A stretch of DNA of 64,000 nt, from positions 7,897,501 through 7,961,500 of the forward strand of contig NZ_CP108393.1 of NCBI RefSeq assembly GCF_035961655.1. The letters run 5' to 3'. Made by a program: the position numbers and the translations under genes. Positions 49,377 through 58,473 of this stretch are shown here, piece by piece. Source of the stretch: Streptomyces sp. NBC_01317 (GTDB lineage Bacteria > Actinomycetota > Actinomycetes > Streptomycetales > Streptomycetaceae). How positions within the stretch are numbered: position 1 is the stretch's first letter; each line of letters begins with the position of its first letter. Below the pieces are notes generated by a model. The model worked only from the letters and a program-made list of their open reading frames with translations. It was not told the origin of the DNA and did no database searches.

Positions 49377-50198
49377 ATGACGTCCAAGACCTGGTTCATC
49401 ACGGGAACCTCGACCGGCTTCGGCCGTGCGCTCACGGAAGCGCTGCTCGCGCGGGGCGACCGCGTCGCCGCCACGCTGCGGCGCCCCGCCGCCCTGGACG
49501 ACCTGGCGGCCGCGTACGGCGAAGACCGGCTGTGGCGCGCCGTACTCGACGTCAGCGACCCCGCGCAGGTGCGTGACGTCGTCGACGACGCCTTCGCCGC
49601 GCTCGGCCGGATCGACGTGGTCGTCTCCAACGCGGGATACTCGCTGGTCGGCGCCGCCGAGGAACCGACCGACGAACAGGTCGAGCGCCAGCTCGACACC
49701 AATGTGCTCGGTTCGATGACCCTGGCCCGCGCGGCGCTTCCCCACCTCCGCGCCCAGCGCGGCGGCCACCTGATGCAGTTCTCCAGCATCGGCGGACAGG
49801 CCGCGTTCCCGTTCGTCAGCGTCTACAACGCCACGAAGTGGGCCATGGAAGGGTTCTACGAGGCCCTCGCCCAGGAAGTCGCCGGGCTCGGCATCGCCAC
49901 CACCCTGATCGAACCGGGCGGATTCCGTACCGACGCCAACACCCGCAGCGCGGACGCCGCGCCCGCGCTGCCCGCCTACGCCGCGCTGCGCGAACAGATG
50001 CTCGCCACCTTCTCCGAGCCCATCGGCGACCCGGCCCGCCTGGCCGCGGCGGTCATCGCCGCCGCCGACACGCCCCGCCCTCCCCGCAGGCTGCTGCTGG
50101 GTACCGACGCCTACGACGCGGTACACGCGTCCCTCACCGCCCGGCTGCGGGAAGTGGAAGCCCAGAAGGACAGCGTGTCCCTGACCGACATCGCGTGA
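49377..50198 (+). CDS. Short-chain dehydrogenase/reductase
   Basis: A 273-residue classical SDR: TWFITGTSTGFGRALTEALL, NAGYSL, Ser in QFSSIGGQAAFPF, and YNATKWAMEGF (Tyr and Lys intact). It may oxidise or reduce a hydroxyl/keto group with NAD(P). The promoter upstream carries two copies of the TetR operator, so it is a direct target of the preceding regulator. AGGAG lies seven bases before ATG 49377. The substrate is not identifiable. Confidence 0.9.
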   Translation: MTSKTWFITGTSTGFGRALTEALLARGDRVAATLRRPAALDDLAAAYGEDRLWRAVLDVSDPAQVRDVVDDAFAALGRIDVVVSNAGYSLVGAAEEPTDEQVERQLDTNVLGSMTLARAALPHLRAQRGGHLMQFSSIGGQAAFPFVSVYNATKWAMEGFYEALAQEVAGLGIATTLIEPGGFRTDANTRSADAAPALPAYAALREQMLATFSEPIGDPARLAAAVIAAADTPRPPRRLLLGTDAYDAVHASLTARLREVEAQKDSVSLTDIA

Positions 50199-50233
50199 TC
50201 GCACCCCCCCCGCACCCCGGCCAAGGAGGTTCC

Positions 50234-51151
50234 ATGTGCGCCGACACGTCGCACGCCGGCACGTTGCACGCCGACGAGGCGGACATCGACGCGTCTCTCG
50301 TACGGCGACTGCTCGCCGCGCAGTTCCCGCAGTGGGCGGATCTGCCGGTCGTACGGGTGGACAACGGGACGTCCAATGCCATGTACCGGCTGGGCGACGG
50401 CATGGTGGTGCGCCTTCCCCGCCGTGAGGCGGCCGCCGCCGACGTGGACAGGGAGCACCGGTGGCTGCCGCGGATCGCCCCCTCGCTCCCGTTCGCCGTT
50501 CCCGTACCCCTCGGGAAAGGGAGGCCGGCGGCGGACTATCCGTGGGCCTGGTCCGTCTACCGGTGGCTGGAGGGGGAGACCCTGACCGTCGGCGGCGCCG
50601 GCCGGACCGGCCTGTTCGCGCGGGACGTGGCGGAGTTCGTCCGCGCCCTGCGGCGGATCGATCCCACTGACGGCCCTCCCTCCTACCGAAGCGAACACCT
50701 GGCCGCGAGGGACACCGCGACCCGCGCCGCGATCGACGAGCTGCACGGGATCGTCGACGCGCGGGCGGCGACGGCCGTCTGGGAGGCTGCCCTGCGCGCA
50801 CCCGAGTGGCGTGACCCGGCCGTCTGGATCCACGCGGACCTCCAGCCCGGCAACGTACTGACGGCCCAGGGACGTCTCAGCGCCGTCATCGACTTCGGCT
50901 GCATGGGCCTGGGCGATCCCGCCGTCGACCTGATCCCGGCTTGGTACCTGCTGGGCGGCGCGGCGCGCGACGTCTTCCACACCACCGTGGAAGCGGACGA
51001 CGCGGCTTGGGCGCGCGGTCGCGGCTGGGCGCTGTCGATCGCCCTGATGGAGGTCTCGTACTACCGGCACACGGACCCGGTGATGCATGGCATCGGGCGC
51101 CGGGTGATCCGTGAAGTGCTCGCCCACCCGGACGGTGGTGCGCCGAACTAG
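50234..51151 (+). CDS. Aminoglycoside phosphotransferase-family kinase
   Basis: A 305-residue protein-kinase-like fold protein. The ATP-binding N-lobe has VVRVDNGTSNAMYRLGDGMVVRLPRR. The catalytic loop is WIHADLQPGNVL (His, Asp, Asn) and VIDFG gives the metal Asp. This family phosphorylates aminoglycosides or other small alcohols such as macrolides and homoserine, so resistance is possible but unproven. AAGGAGG before ATG 50234 is a perfect ribosome site. It follows the SDR by 35 bases and its stop overlaps the LacI gene stop by four bases. Confidence 0.85.
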   Translation: MCADTSHAGTLHADEADIDASLVRRLLAAQFPQWADLPVVRVDNGTSNAMYRLGDGMVVRLPRREAAAADVDREHRWLPRIAPSLPFAVPVPLGKGRPAADYPWAWSVYRWLEGETLTVGGAGRTGLFARDVAEFVRALRRIDPTDGPPSYRSEHLAARDTATRAAIDELHGIVDARAATAVWEAALRAPEWRDPAVWIHADLQPGNVLTAQGRLSAVIDFGCMGLGDPAVDLIPAWYLLGGAARDVFHTTVEADDAAWARGRGWALSIALMEVSYYRHTDPVMHGIGRRVIREVLAHPDGGAPN

Positions 51152-52173
51152 GGCGTGTCCGCGCGGAAGGCCGCCGTGCTGTTCCTGACGACCAGTCTGG
51201 TCCCCAGCTCGATGCGCGCGTCGGTCTGATCCGTGTCCCGCAGCCGCAGGAGCATGCGCGCCGCCTCCTCGGCCATCTCCACCAGGGGCTGGTGGACGGT
51301 CGTCAGCGCGGGGCTCGACCACTGGGCGGGCGGGATGTCGTCGTACCCCACGACGGACAGATCCTCCGGTACCTGGAGACCGAGGACCCGGGCCGCCTCC
51401 AGCACGCCCAGGGCCTGGAGGTCGCTGCCGGCGAAAATCGCGGTCGGGCGGTCGGGACGGCTCAGCAGATCCATGGCGTGGGCGTGACCCGACCCGACGT
51501 GGAAGTCGCCGAACCGGATGAGCGCGGGATCCGCCTCCAGCCCCGCCATGCCCAGGGCGGAACGGAAGCCGTCGAGGCGCGCGAGTGAGCAGATCATGTC
51601 CTCGGGCCCGGTGATGACGGCGATCCGGCGATGACCCAGCTCGATGAGATGGCGGGTCGCGGCCAGCCCGCCCGCCCAGTTCGCCGAGCCCACCGACGGC
51701 ACGTCCGGCTCGGGGTCACCCGCGGGATCGATGATGACAAACGGGATCGCGCGGGACCACAGCTTCTTCTTCAGCTCGTCGGGAAGCGTGGAGAAGACCA
51801 GCACCACCCCGAGGGGCCGGCGGCGCAGCACCCCTTCGACCCAGTCGGCGCCGGGGGAGTGCCGGGTGCCGGTCTCCGTGAGCACCACGCTCATCCCCGT
51901 GGCCTTGGCCACGTTCTGCACGCCCCTGATCAGCTCCATGGACCAGGCGCTGTCCAGCTCGTGGAAGACGATTTCGAGCAGGGGTGCGTCCGGCGGCGTG
52001 GGGGCCGAGCGCCGGTACCCGTGTTCGTCGAGCAGTCCCTCGATCCTGACCCGTGTCGGGGCCGCGACGTCCGCGCGCCCGTTGAGGACCTTCGAAACTG
52101 TCGAAAGGGAAACTCCGGCTTGCGAAGCCACCTGGGCGAGGGTCACTCGGCCTGCACTCCTGTCATCACGCAT
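51148..52173 (-). CDS. bxlR: LacI-family repressor of the beta-xyloside operon (BxlR-like)
   Basis: A 341-residue LacI-type repressor. The helix-turn-helix is VTLAQVASQAGVSLSTVSKVLNGRADVAAPTRVRI. A periplasmic-binding-like sugar domain follows (RRPLGVVLVF, ITGPEDMICSLARLDGFRSAL, VVGYDDIPPAQWSSPALTTV). It is divergent from a sugar importer and GH3 gene, as in the bxlREFGA locus of other streptomycetes, so bxlR is inferred from order. ATG 52173 is chosen against upstream ORF starts. Inducer is probably a xylo- or similar oligosaccharide. Confidence 0.85.
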   Translation of the reverse strand: MRDDRSAGRVTLAQVASQAGVSLSTVSKVLNGRADVAAPTRVRIEGLLDEHGYRRSAPTPPDAPLLEIVFHELDSAWSMELIRGVQNVAKATGMSVVLTETGTRHSPGADWVEGVLRRRPLGVVLVFSTLPDELKKKLWSRAIPFVIIDPAGDPEPDVPSVGSANWAGGLAATRHLIELGHRRIAVITGPEDMICSLARLDGFRSALGMAGLEADPALIRFGDFHVGSGHAHAMDLLSRPDRPTAIFAGSDLQALGVLEAARVLGLQVPEDLSVVGYDDIPPAQWSSPALTTVHQPLVEMAEEAARMLLRLRDTDQTDARIELGTRLVVRNSTAAFRADTP

Positions 52174-52198
52174 GGCCGAATGATAGGGCACCGCCGCT

Positions 52199-52300
52199 TG
52201 GTAACGGTTTGGTAGCGGCCCGACCGTGCTGTTGACCGCTTCTTGCGGGCGTTCTACGGTCGCCCGCCAAGAGACTTTCGGCAATGTGGCCGATACTTTC
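52199..52300 (+). promoter_or_regulatory. Promoter and candidate operators of the bxl operon
   Basis: TTGACC (52232-52237), 17 bases and TACGGT (52255-52260) form the promoter of the importer genes. ACTTTCG is repeated at 52274 and 52294 around CGGC-AATGTG-GCCG downstream of the start point. TTGGTAACGG and TTGGTAGCGG lie as direct repeats at 52199-52218. Either pair could bind the LacI repressor. Confidence 0.5.
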
Positions 52301-52313
52301 GAGAGGTCATTCG

Positions 52314-53612
52314 ATGAAGATACGCATACGACTCGCCCGGTGCGTGGCGGGCGGCGCGGCCCTCGTGATGGGTCTGTCCCTGACGGCCTGCGGTGACGGC
52401 GGCAGCGCCGGCGGGTCCCAGGAGTTCCACGTACTCGTCTACGGCGACGCGGCGAACAAGGTGGAGAAGGAGATCGTCGCGACCTTCAACAAGACCTCGG
52501 ACGTCAAGGCCGTGCTCGACACCGTTCCCGGCGCCGACTACCAGCAGAAGCTCCAGACGGTCATCAACACCCCGCAGGCCCCCGACGTCTTCTTCAACTG
52601 GGGCGGAGGAAGCATCCAGCCCTTCGTCAAGGCCGGTCTGCTGCTGCCGCTCGACGACATGATCAAGAAGGACCCCGGCCTCAAGTCGAACTTCCTGCCC
52701 TCGGTCTTCAACACGGCGGTCGTCGACGGCAAGGCGTACGGCGTGCCGATGCGCGGCACCCAGCCCGTCCTGCTCTTCAGCAACCGCGCGGTGCTCGCGG
52801 ACGCGGGCGTACAGCCACCCGCGACCTGGGCCGAACTGCTCACGGCGGTCAGCAGGCTCAAGGAGAAGGGCGTCACCCCGATCGCCCTCGGCGGCGGGGA
52901 CCAGTGGCCCACGCTGATGTGGTTCGAGTACCTGTACGACCGGGTCGCGGGCCCCGGACTCTTCGAGAAGGCCCTGGCCGGCGACAAGGACGCCTGGGAC
53001 AGTCCCGACAGCAGGAAGGCGCTCAGCATGCTCAAGGAGCTGATCGACGCCAAGGCCTTCGGGACCAACTACGACTCGGTGAAGTTCACCGACGGCGGTT
53101 CCGCCGCCCTGCTGGCCAGCGGCAAGGCCGGGTTCGAGCTGATGGGCTCGTGGGAGTACTCGACCCAGCAGGACGCCAGCCCCGACTTCGCCAAGAAGGA
53201 CCTCGGGTACGGAGCCTTCCCGACCGTCGAGGGCGGCAAGGGCGACGCGGCCGGCATCGTCGGCAACACCAACAACTTCTACTCCGTCACCAAGAAGACC
53301 AAGCACGCCGACGCCATAGCGAAGTTCCTCAAGCTGATGTACTCCGACGCGTTCGTCACCTCGCAGCTCTCCATCGGGAACCTGCCCACCACGACCACCA
53401 CGGAGAAGCACCTCGCCGGCGCCGCCAACCCCGACTACCTCAAGTACCAGCTCGACCTGGTCAGCAAAGCTCCGTCGTTCCAGCTCTCCTGGGACCAGGC
53501 GTACGCGCCCGAGAACATCACCCCCATCCACCAGGCCGTCCAGCAGTTCTTCAACGGCAGCCTCGACGCCGACGGCTTCATCAAGGCCATGCAGGCCCTG
53601 ACCACCGCGTAG
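52314..53612 (+). CDS. bxlE: Sugar ABC importer, solute-binding lipoprotein (BxlE-like)
   Basis: A 432-residue lipoprotein with LSLTAC lipobox (Cys26), mature from about 27. Family 1 solute-binding features include VYGDAANKVEKEIVATFNK, the hinge, and GGDQWPTLMWFEYLYDRVAG, in which aromatic residues stack against sugars. Anchored outside the membrane, it hands oligosaccharide to the two permeases. GAGAGG precedes ATG 52314 by 8 bases. First gene of the operon LacI-divergent SBP-permease-permease-GH3. No ATPase is encoded here; a shared MsiK-type ATPase elsewhere is likely, as is normal for Streptomyces sugar importers. Confidence 0.9.
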   Translation: MKIRIRLARCVAGGAALVMGLSLTACGDGGSAGGSQEFHVLVYGDAANKVEKEIVATFNKTSDVKAVLDTVPGADYQQKLQTVINTPQAPDVFFNWGGGSIQPFVKAGLLLPLDDMIKKDPGLKSNFLPSVFNTAVVDGKAYGVPMRGTQPVLLFSNRAVLADAGVQPPATWAELLTAVSRLKEKGVTPIALGGGDQWPTLMWFEYLYDRVAGPGLFEKALAGDKDAWDSPDSRKALSMLKELIDAKAFGTNYDSVKFTDGGSAALLASGKAGFELMGSWEYSTQQDASPDFAKKDLGYGAFPTVEGGKGDAAGIVGNTNNFYSVTKKTKHADAIAKFLKLMYSDAFVTSQLSIGNLPTTTTTEKHLAGAANPDYLKYQLDLVSKAPSFQLSWDQAYAPENITPIHQAVQQFFNGSLDADGFIKAMQALTTA

Positions 53613-53627
53613 AGGGCTGACCTGATC

Positions 53628-54566
53628 ATGACCGCAACCGCCTCCCGGGTCCGGCGCGCCCGGGCCCTGCCCGGCCGGGGAGGGCGTCCGCCCGGAGTCG
53701 CCCGCCCCGGTATCGGCTGGGCCCTGCCCGCCACCCTGTTCTTCGTCCTGTTCGCCCTCGTGCCGCTCGTTCTCGTCGCGGTGCTCTCCTTCACCAGCTG
53801 GAGCGGTCTGGGCTCACCCGAGTTCGCGGGCCTCGACAACTGGACCACGCTGTTCCACGACCCGGTCATGATCAAGAGTCTCTGGCTCAGCGTCCTGCTC
53901 ACCGCGCTGGGTGTGGCGGTCCAGACGCCCCTGAGCATCCTGCTCGGTGTCTGGGCGGCCGGGCCCCAGCGCAACCGCGCCGTCCTGTCCGCCGTCTTCT
54001 TCGTCCCGCTCCTGCTCTCCGCCACCGCGGTGTCCGTCCTGTGGCGCGCCCTGCTCGACCCCAACTTCGGCGTCCCCGCGCAGGCCCGCTGGCTGTTCGG
54101 CGACGGCAACCTCCTGGGATCACGGACCGGCGCGATCGGCGTCCTCGTGCTCGTCAGCACCTGGCAGTTCACCCCGCTGCACGCGCTGATCTACCAGGGG
54201 GCCGCGCGGGCGGTACCGGTGGTCCTCTACCAGGCCGCCGCCATCGACGGGGCGGGGACCGTACGCCAGTTCTTCCACATCACCCTGCCGCAACTGCGCA
54301 ACGCCATCATCACGTCGGTGATCCTCATGGTCGTCGGCGGGCTCACCACCTTCGACACCGTCCTGATCCTCACCCAGGGCGGACCGGGCACCGACACCAC
54401 CATCACGGCCTTCTACATGTACCAAAAGGCCTTCAAGGGCTTCGACTTCGGGGCGGGCGCCGCGATCGCGCTGCTCCTCGTCCTCGTGGCGACCCTCATC
54501 TCGCTCGTCGTGGTGCGTGTCTCCGGCTACGACAAGATGGCCGGTACAAAGGACGGACTCTCATGA
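53628..54566 (+). CDS. bxlF: Sugar ABC importer, permease (BxlF-like)
   Basis: A 312-residue MalF-type permease with six membrane segments beginning at about 27 (GWALPATLFFVLFALVPLVLVAV). The ATPase-docking EAA loop reads YQAAAIDGAGTVRQFFHITLPQLR. It pairs with the next permease. It starts 15 bases after the binding-protein stop and its own stop overlaps the next start (ATGA). Confidence 0.92.
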   Translation: MTATASRVRRARALPGRGGRPPGVARPGIGWALPATLFFVLFALVPLVLVAVLSFTSWSGLGSPEFAGLDNWTTLFHDPVMIKSLWLSVLLTALGVAVQTPLSILLGVWAAGPQRNRAVLSAVFFVPLLLSATAVSVLWRALLDPNFGVPAQARWLFGDGNLLGSRTGAIGVLVLVSTWQFTPLHALIYQGAARAVPVVLYQAAAIDGAGTVRQFFHITLPQLRNAIITSVILMVVGGLTTFDTVLILTQGGPGTDTTITAFYMYQKAFKGFDFGAGAAIALLLVLVATLISLVVVRVSGYDKMAGTKDGLS

Positions 54567-55381
54567 GGCGCACCCCCAACTACCTGGCGGGCGCCGGCGC
54601 TCTGCTGTGGCTCTGCCTGGTCGGACTGCCGCTGTACGTGCTCCTCGGCGCCACCGTCCAGTCCCGCGCGGAGTACACCGCGGGCGGCCCCCTGTCGTTC
54701 CCGCGCGGTTTCAGCCTGTCCAACTACACGGAGGACTTCTCCAACGGCTTCGGCCGCTACTTCCTCAACACCGTCATCGTGACCACCAGCGTGGTGGTCA
54801 TCGTGCTCCTCCTCGTCCCCCCGCTGGCCTTCTCGATCGTCCGCCACCGCGGCCGGTCGGGACCGCGTGTCTTCCGCCTCTTCCTGCTCGGGCTCGCCGT
54901 CCCCGCGCAGGCGGTGATCGTCCCGATGTTCTACGTCATCAGCAAAGCCGGCCTCTACGACCACCTCATCGGGGTCATCCTGCCGACCGCCGCGTTCTGT
55001 CTGCCCGTCTGCGCGCTCATCCTCACCGGCACCATGCGTGACATCACCGACGAACTGTTCGAGGCCATGGCCATCGACGGCGCCGACACCCGCCGGGTGT
55101 TCTTCCAACTCGTCGTCCCCCTCTCCAAGGGCGGACTGTCGACCATCGTGGTCTTCTCCGCCCTCCAGGCCTGGAACGGATTCCTCTTCCCCCTGGTCCT
55201 CACCCAGTCCGAGAACACCAAGGTGCTCACCCTCGGGCTGTACAACTTCCAGACCCAGTACGGCATCAACATCCCCGGCCTGCTGGCGGCCGTGGTCCTC
55301 TCCACCGTGCCGGTCCTGCTCGTCTACCTGTTCGCCCGCCGCGCCCTGGTCCAGGGGCTCATGGGCGTCGGAGGAAAGTGA
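54563..55381 (+). CDS. bxlG: Sugar ABC importer, permease (BxlG-like)
   Basis: A 272-residue MalG-type permease with six membrane segments. The EAA loop is EAMAIDGADTRRVFFQLVVPLS, and QAWNGFLFPLVL is typical of the group. Its start overlaps the BxlF-like stop and its stop overlaps the GH3 start (GTGA), so the four genes are translated together. Confidence 0.93.
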   Translation: MRRTPNYLAGAGALLWLCLVGLPLYVLLGATVQSRAEYTAGGPLSFPRGFSLSNYTEDFSNGFGRYFLNTVIVTTSVVVIVLLLVPPLAFSIVRHRGRSGPRVFRLFLLGLAVPAQAVIVPMFYVISKAGLYDHLIGVILPTAAFCLPVCALILTGTMRDITDELFEAMAIDGADTRRVFFQLVVPLSKGGLSTIVVFSALQAWNGFLFPLVLTQSENTKVLTLGLYNFQTQYGINIPGLLAAVVLSTVPVLLVYLFARRALVQGLMGVGGK

Positions 55382-57795
55382 TCCCCAACGTGACCGCCGA
55401 CACCCGCTCCGACAGCACGGATCCCGTTCCTTTCCTACGACTTGGCGCGTCCGACGCGTCTCCTGCCCCGTCACGCGTCGAGGAACTGATCGCCGCCATG
55501 ACCCTGGAGGAGAAGCTCGCCCAGCTCTACGGCCTGTGGGCCGGCGCCTCCAACGACGGTGCCGAAGTGGCGCCCCACCAGCACGACATGGACGAGCCAC
55601 CGACGCTCGACGCGCTACTGCCTTACGGACTGGGCCAGTTGACCCGGCCCTTCGGCACCGTCCCGGTCGATTCCGCCCTGGGAGCCCTGTCGCTCATGCG
55701 TACGCAGGAACGCGTCGTCGCCGCGAACCGCTTCGGCATCCCCGCCATGGCCCACGACGAATGCCTCGCCGGGTTCTCCGCCTGGGGGGCCACCACCTAC
55801 CCGGTCCCGCTGTCCTGGGGAGCCGCCTTCGACCCCGCCCTGGTCGAGGAGATGGCCCGCGCCATCGGACGCGACATGCGGTCGGTGGGCGTGCACCAAG
55901 GGCTCGCCCCCGTCCTCGACGTCGTACGGGACGCCCGCTGGGGGCGGGTCGAGGAGACCATCGGCGAGGACCCCTACCTCGTCGGCACCACGGCCGTCGC
56001 CTACATCAAGGGGCTGGAGGCCGCGGGGGTCGTGGCCACCCTCAAACACTTCGTGGGGTACTCGGCCTCGCGCGGCGGGCGCAACCTGGCACCCGTGGGC
56101 ATGGGACCCAGGGAGCGGGCCGACGTCATGCTCCCGCCCTTCGAGATGGCGGTGCGCGAGAGCGGCGTACGGTCCGTCATGCACGCGTACACCGACACCG
56201 ACGGCGTGCCCTGCGCGGCCGACGAGGACCTGCTGACCGGACTGCTCCGCGACACCTGGGGCTTCACGGGAACGGTGGTGGCCGACTACTTCGGCATCGC
56301 CTTCCTCTCGTCCCTGCACGGAGTCGCGGCCGACTGGGGCGAGGCCGCCGCCGCCGCGCTGACCGCCGGGGTCGACATCGAACTGCCGACCGTGAAGACG
56401 TTCGGGACACCGCTGCGCGACCTGGTGTCGTCGGGGCGGGTGCCGGAAGCCGTGGTCGACCGCGCGGTACGCCGTGTCCTGGCCCAGAAGGAGGCGCTCG
56501 GCCTCCTCGACCCGGCCTGGAGCCCGGTGCCCCCGGCCCTCGCCACCGTCGATCCACGGGTCCTCGGCGACAAGGAACACCTGCGCGGGACCGTCAGCCT
56601 GGACCGTACCGAACACCGGGATATCTCCCGCCGGTTGGCGGAGCGGGCCGTCATCCTGCTCAGCAACCAGGGCACGCTTCCGCTCGGCCGCCCCGCCAGG
56701 ATCGCGCTGGTCGGCCCCCAGGCCGACACCCCGACGGCTGTCCTGGGCTGCTACTCCTTCCCCGTGCACGTCGGGGCCCAGCACCCCGGCACGCCCACAG
56801 GCATCGAACTGCCCACCCTCCGGCAGGCGTTGGCGGCCGAATTCCCCGGCAGCGAGATCACCACCGTCCCCGGGGCGGACGTCGACACCATGGACACCGG
56901 CGGATTCGAGAAGGCCGTCGAGGCGGCCCGTGCGGCGGACGTGGTCGTCGCCGCGCTCGGGGACCGGGCCGGACTGTTCGGCCGCGGCACCAGCGGGGAG
57001 GGCTGCGACGCGGAGAGCCTCGCCCTGCCCGGCGTACAACAACAGCTCCTCGACGCCCTCCTCGACACCGGGACACCGGTGGTGCTGACACTGCTGGCCG
57101 GCCGGCCGTACGCCCTGGGCCGGGCGGTCCGTGAGGCGGCGGCGGTCGTGCAGGCGTTCTTCCCGGGCCAGGAGGGCACCGGCGCGGTGGCCGGGGTGCT
57201 CAGCGGCCGGATCACCCCCTCCGGGCGGCTGCCCGTGAGCGTTCCCCGGCTGGCGGGCGCCCAGCCCTCCACCTATCTGGCCGCCCCGCTGGCCATGGCC
57301 AGTGAGGTCTCCAGCATCGACCCCACCCCGGCCTTCGGATTCGGGCACGGTCTGACGTACACCACGTTCTCCTGGTCGGACCTCGACACCGGTGGGGACG
57401 GGGACCGTACGCCCGCCGTACCCACCGACGGCACGGTCAGCCTGGCCTTCACCGTCCGCAACACCGGTGAGCGGGCGGGGGACGAAGTGGTCCAGCTGTA
57501 CCTGCGGGACCCGGTGGCCTCGGTCGTCCAGCCGGTCCAGCGGCTGATCGGATACGTACGGGTCGCGCTCGACCCGGGGGAGTCGGCGAGGGTCGGCGTC
57601 ACGGTGCCCGCGGACCTGGCGTCCTTCACCGGCAGGGACGGACGCCGGGTCGTGGAGCCGGGGCAGCTGGAACTGCGGCTGGCGGCGTCCAGCACCGACA
57701 TCAGGTTCACGGCCGTGGTGACACTGACGGGCGGACCGAGACACGTGGATCACACGCGCGAACTGCATGCCCGCTTCACCGTCGCGCGCACCTGA
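55378..57795 (+). CDS. bxlA: GH3 beta-glycosidase (BxlA-like beta-xylosidase)
   Basis: An 805-residue glycoside hydrolase family 3 enzyme. The N-terminal TIM barrel is at about 30-370 with GLAPVLDV, KHFVGY (223-228) and the nucleophile in VVADYFG (Asp303). The GH3 C-domain is at about 420-640, and the FnIII-like domain at 685-760. There is no signal peptide, so it cleaves imported oligosaccharides in the cytoplasm. GTG 55378 overlaps the preceding stop by four bases. Xylosidase is inferred from operon order; beta-glucosidase remains possible. Confidence 0.9.
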   Translation: MIPNVTADTRSDSTDPVPFLRLGASDASPAPSRVEELIAAMTLEEKLAQLYGLWAGASNDGAEVAPHQHDMDEPPTLDALLPYGLGQLTRPFGTVPVDSALGALSLMRTQERVVAANRFGIPAMAHDECLAGFSAWGATTYPVPLSWGAAFDPALVEEMARAIGRDMRSVGVHQGLAPVLDVVRDARWGRVEETIGEDPYLVGTTAVAYIKGLEAAGVVATLKHFVGYSASRGGRNLAPVGMGPRERADVMLPPFEMAVRESGVRSVMHAYTDTDGVPCAADEDLLTGLLRDTWGFTGTVVADYFGIAFLSSLHGVAADWGEAAAAALTAGVDIELPTVKTFGTPLRDLVSSGRVPEAVVDRAVRRVLAQKEALGLLDPAWSPVPPALATVDPRVLGDKEHLRGTVSLDRTEHRDISRRLAERAVILLSNQGTLPLGRPARIALVGPQADTPTAVLGCYSFPVHVGAQHPGTPTGIELPTLRQALAAEFPGSEITTVPGADVDTMDTGGFEKAVEAARAADVVVAALGDRAGLFGRGTSGEGCDAESLALPGVQQQLLDALLDTGTPVVLTLLAGRPYALGRAVREAAAVVQAFFPGQEGTGAVAGVLSGRITPSGRLPVSVPRLAGAQPSTYLAAPLAMASEVSSIDPTPAFGFGHGLTYTTFSWSDLDTGGDGDRTPAVPTDGTVSLAFTVRNTGERAGDEVVQLYLRDPVASVVQPVQRLIGYVRVALDPGESARVGVTVPADLASFTGRDGRRVVEPGQLELRLAASSTDIRFTAVVTLTGGPRHVDHTRELHARFTVART

Positions 57796-57865
57796 ACCAG
57801 GTCCGTTGTCAGTGGTCGGGTCTACGGTGGATTCGTGGATCAGTCCAGCGTGAGCAAGGAGAGTC

Positions 57866-58426
57866 ATGACGACGCTTGAGAACCGGCCGAACACCGCACT
57901 GCTTGTGGTCGACGTGCAGAAAGGCGTGGTCGAGGGGGCGCACGAGCGCGACGCGATCGTGGCCAACATCGGCGGCCTGGTCGAGAGGGCGCGGCGGGAG
58001 CAGGTGCCCGTGGTCTGGGTCCAGCACTCCGACGAGGACCTTGAGCACGGGAGCGACGACTGGCGGATCGCCGCCGAGCTGGCGCCGGGTGACGCCGAGC
58101 CACGTGTCGAGAAGCGGTACGGCGACTCCTTCGAGGACACCACCCTGGAGACCGTGCTGTCGGACCTCGCCGTCGGGCGCCTGGTGGTGGTCGGCGCGGA
58201 GACCGACGCGTGTGTCCGCTCGACCCTCCACGGCGCGTTGACCAGGGGGTACGACGCGACCCTGGTCGGCGACGCCCACACCACGGGGGACAAGTCGCAG
58301 TGGGGCGCGCCGCCGCCGGACCAGGTCATCGCGCACACGAACCTGTACTGGAGCTTCCAGACGGCCCCGGGGCGGACGGCCGGGACGGTGGTCACCAAGG
58401 ACGTGGACTTCGCCGGCACCTCCTGA
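57866..58426 (+). CDS. Isochorismatase-family hydrolase
   Basis: A 186-residue cysteine hydrolase with the triad Asp16 (LLVVDVQKG), Lys83 (VEKRYGDSF) and Cys116 (AETDACVRST). Similar proteins hydrolyse nicotinamide, biuret or other amides; the sequence does not decide. AGGAGAG before ATG 57866 fixes the start. It lies 70 bases after bxlA but TACGGT at 57823 may give it its own promoter. It converges with the ThuA gene at a gap of 47 bases. Confidence 0.9.
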   Translation: MTTLENRPNTALLVVDVQKGVVEGAHERDAIVANIGGLVERARREQVPVVWVQHSDEDLEHGSDDWRIAAELAPGDAEPRVEKRYGDSFEDTTLETVLSDLAVGRLVVVGAETDACVRSTLHGALTRGYDATLVGDAHTTGDKSQWGAPPPDQVIAHTNLYWSFQTAPGRTAGTVVTKDVDFAGTS

Positions 58427-58473
58427 ATGCGGTGCGCCGGCGCGAAGGCCGCCCGTGACCGCCCGCGCGCTTC

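Noticed and set aside
55615..58419. A 934-residue minus-strand ORF opposite the GH3 gene
   Set aside because: It is antisense to clear GH3 and isochorismatase genes, has no recognisable motif, and follows from high third-position GC.
58427..58473. GC palindrome GCGCCGGCGC as a terminator between isochorismatase and ThuA
   Set aside because: It is only ten bases with no loop or T-run and is expected by chance in this composition.
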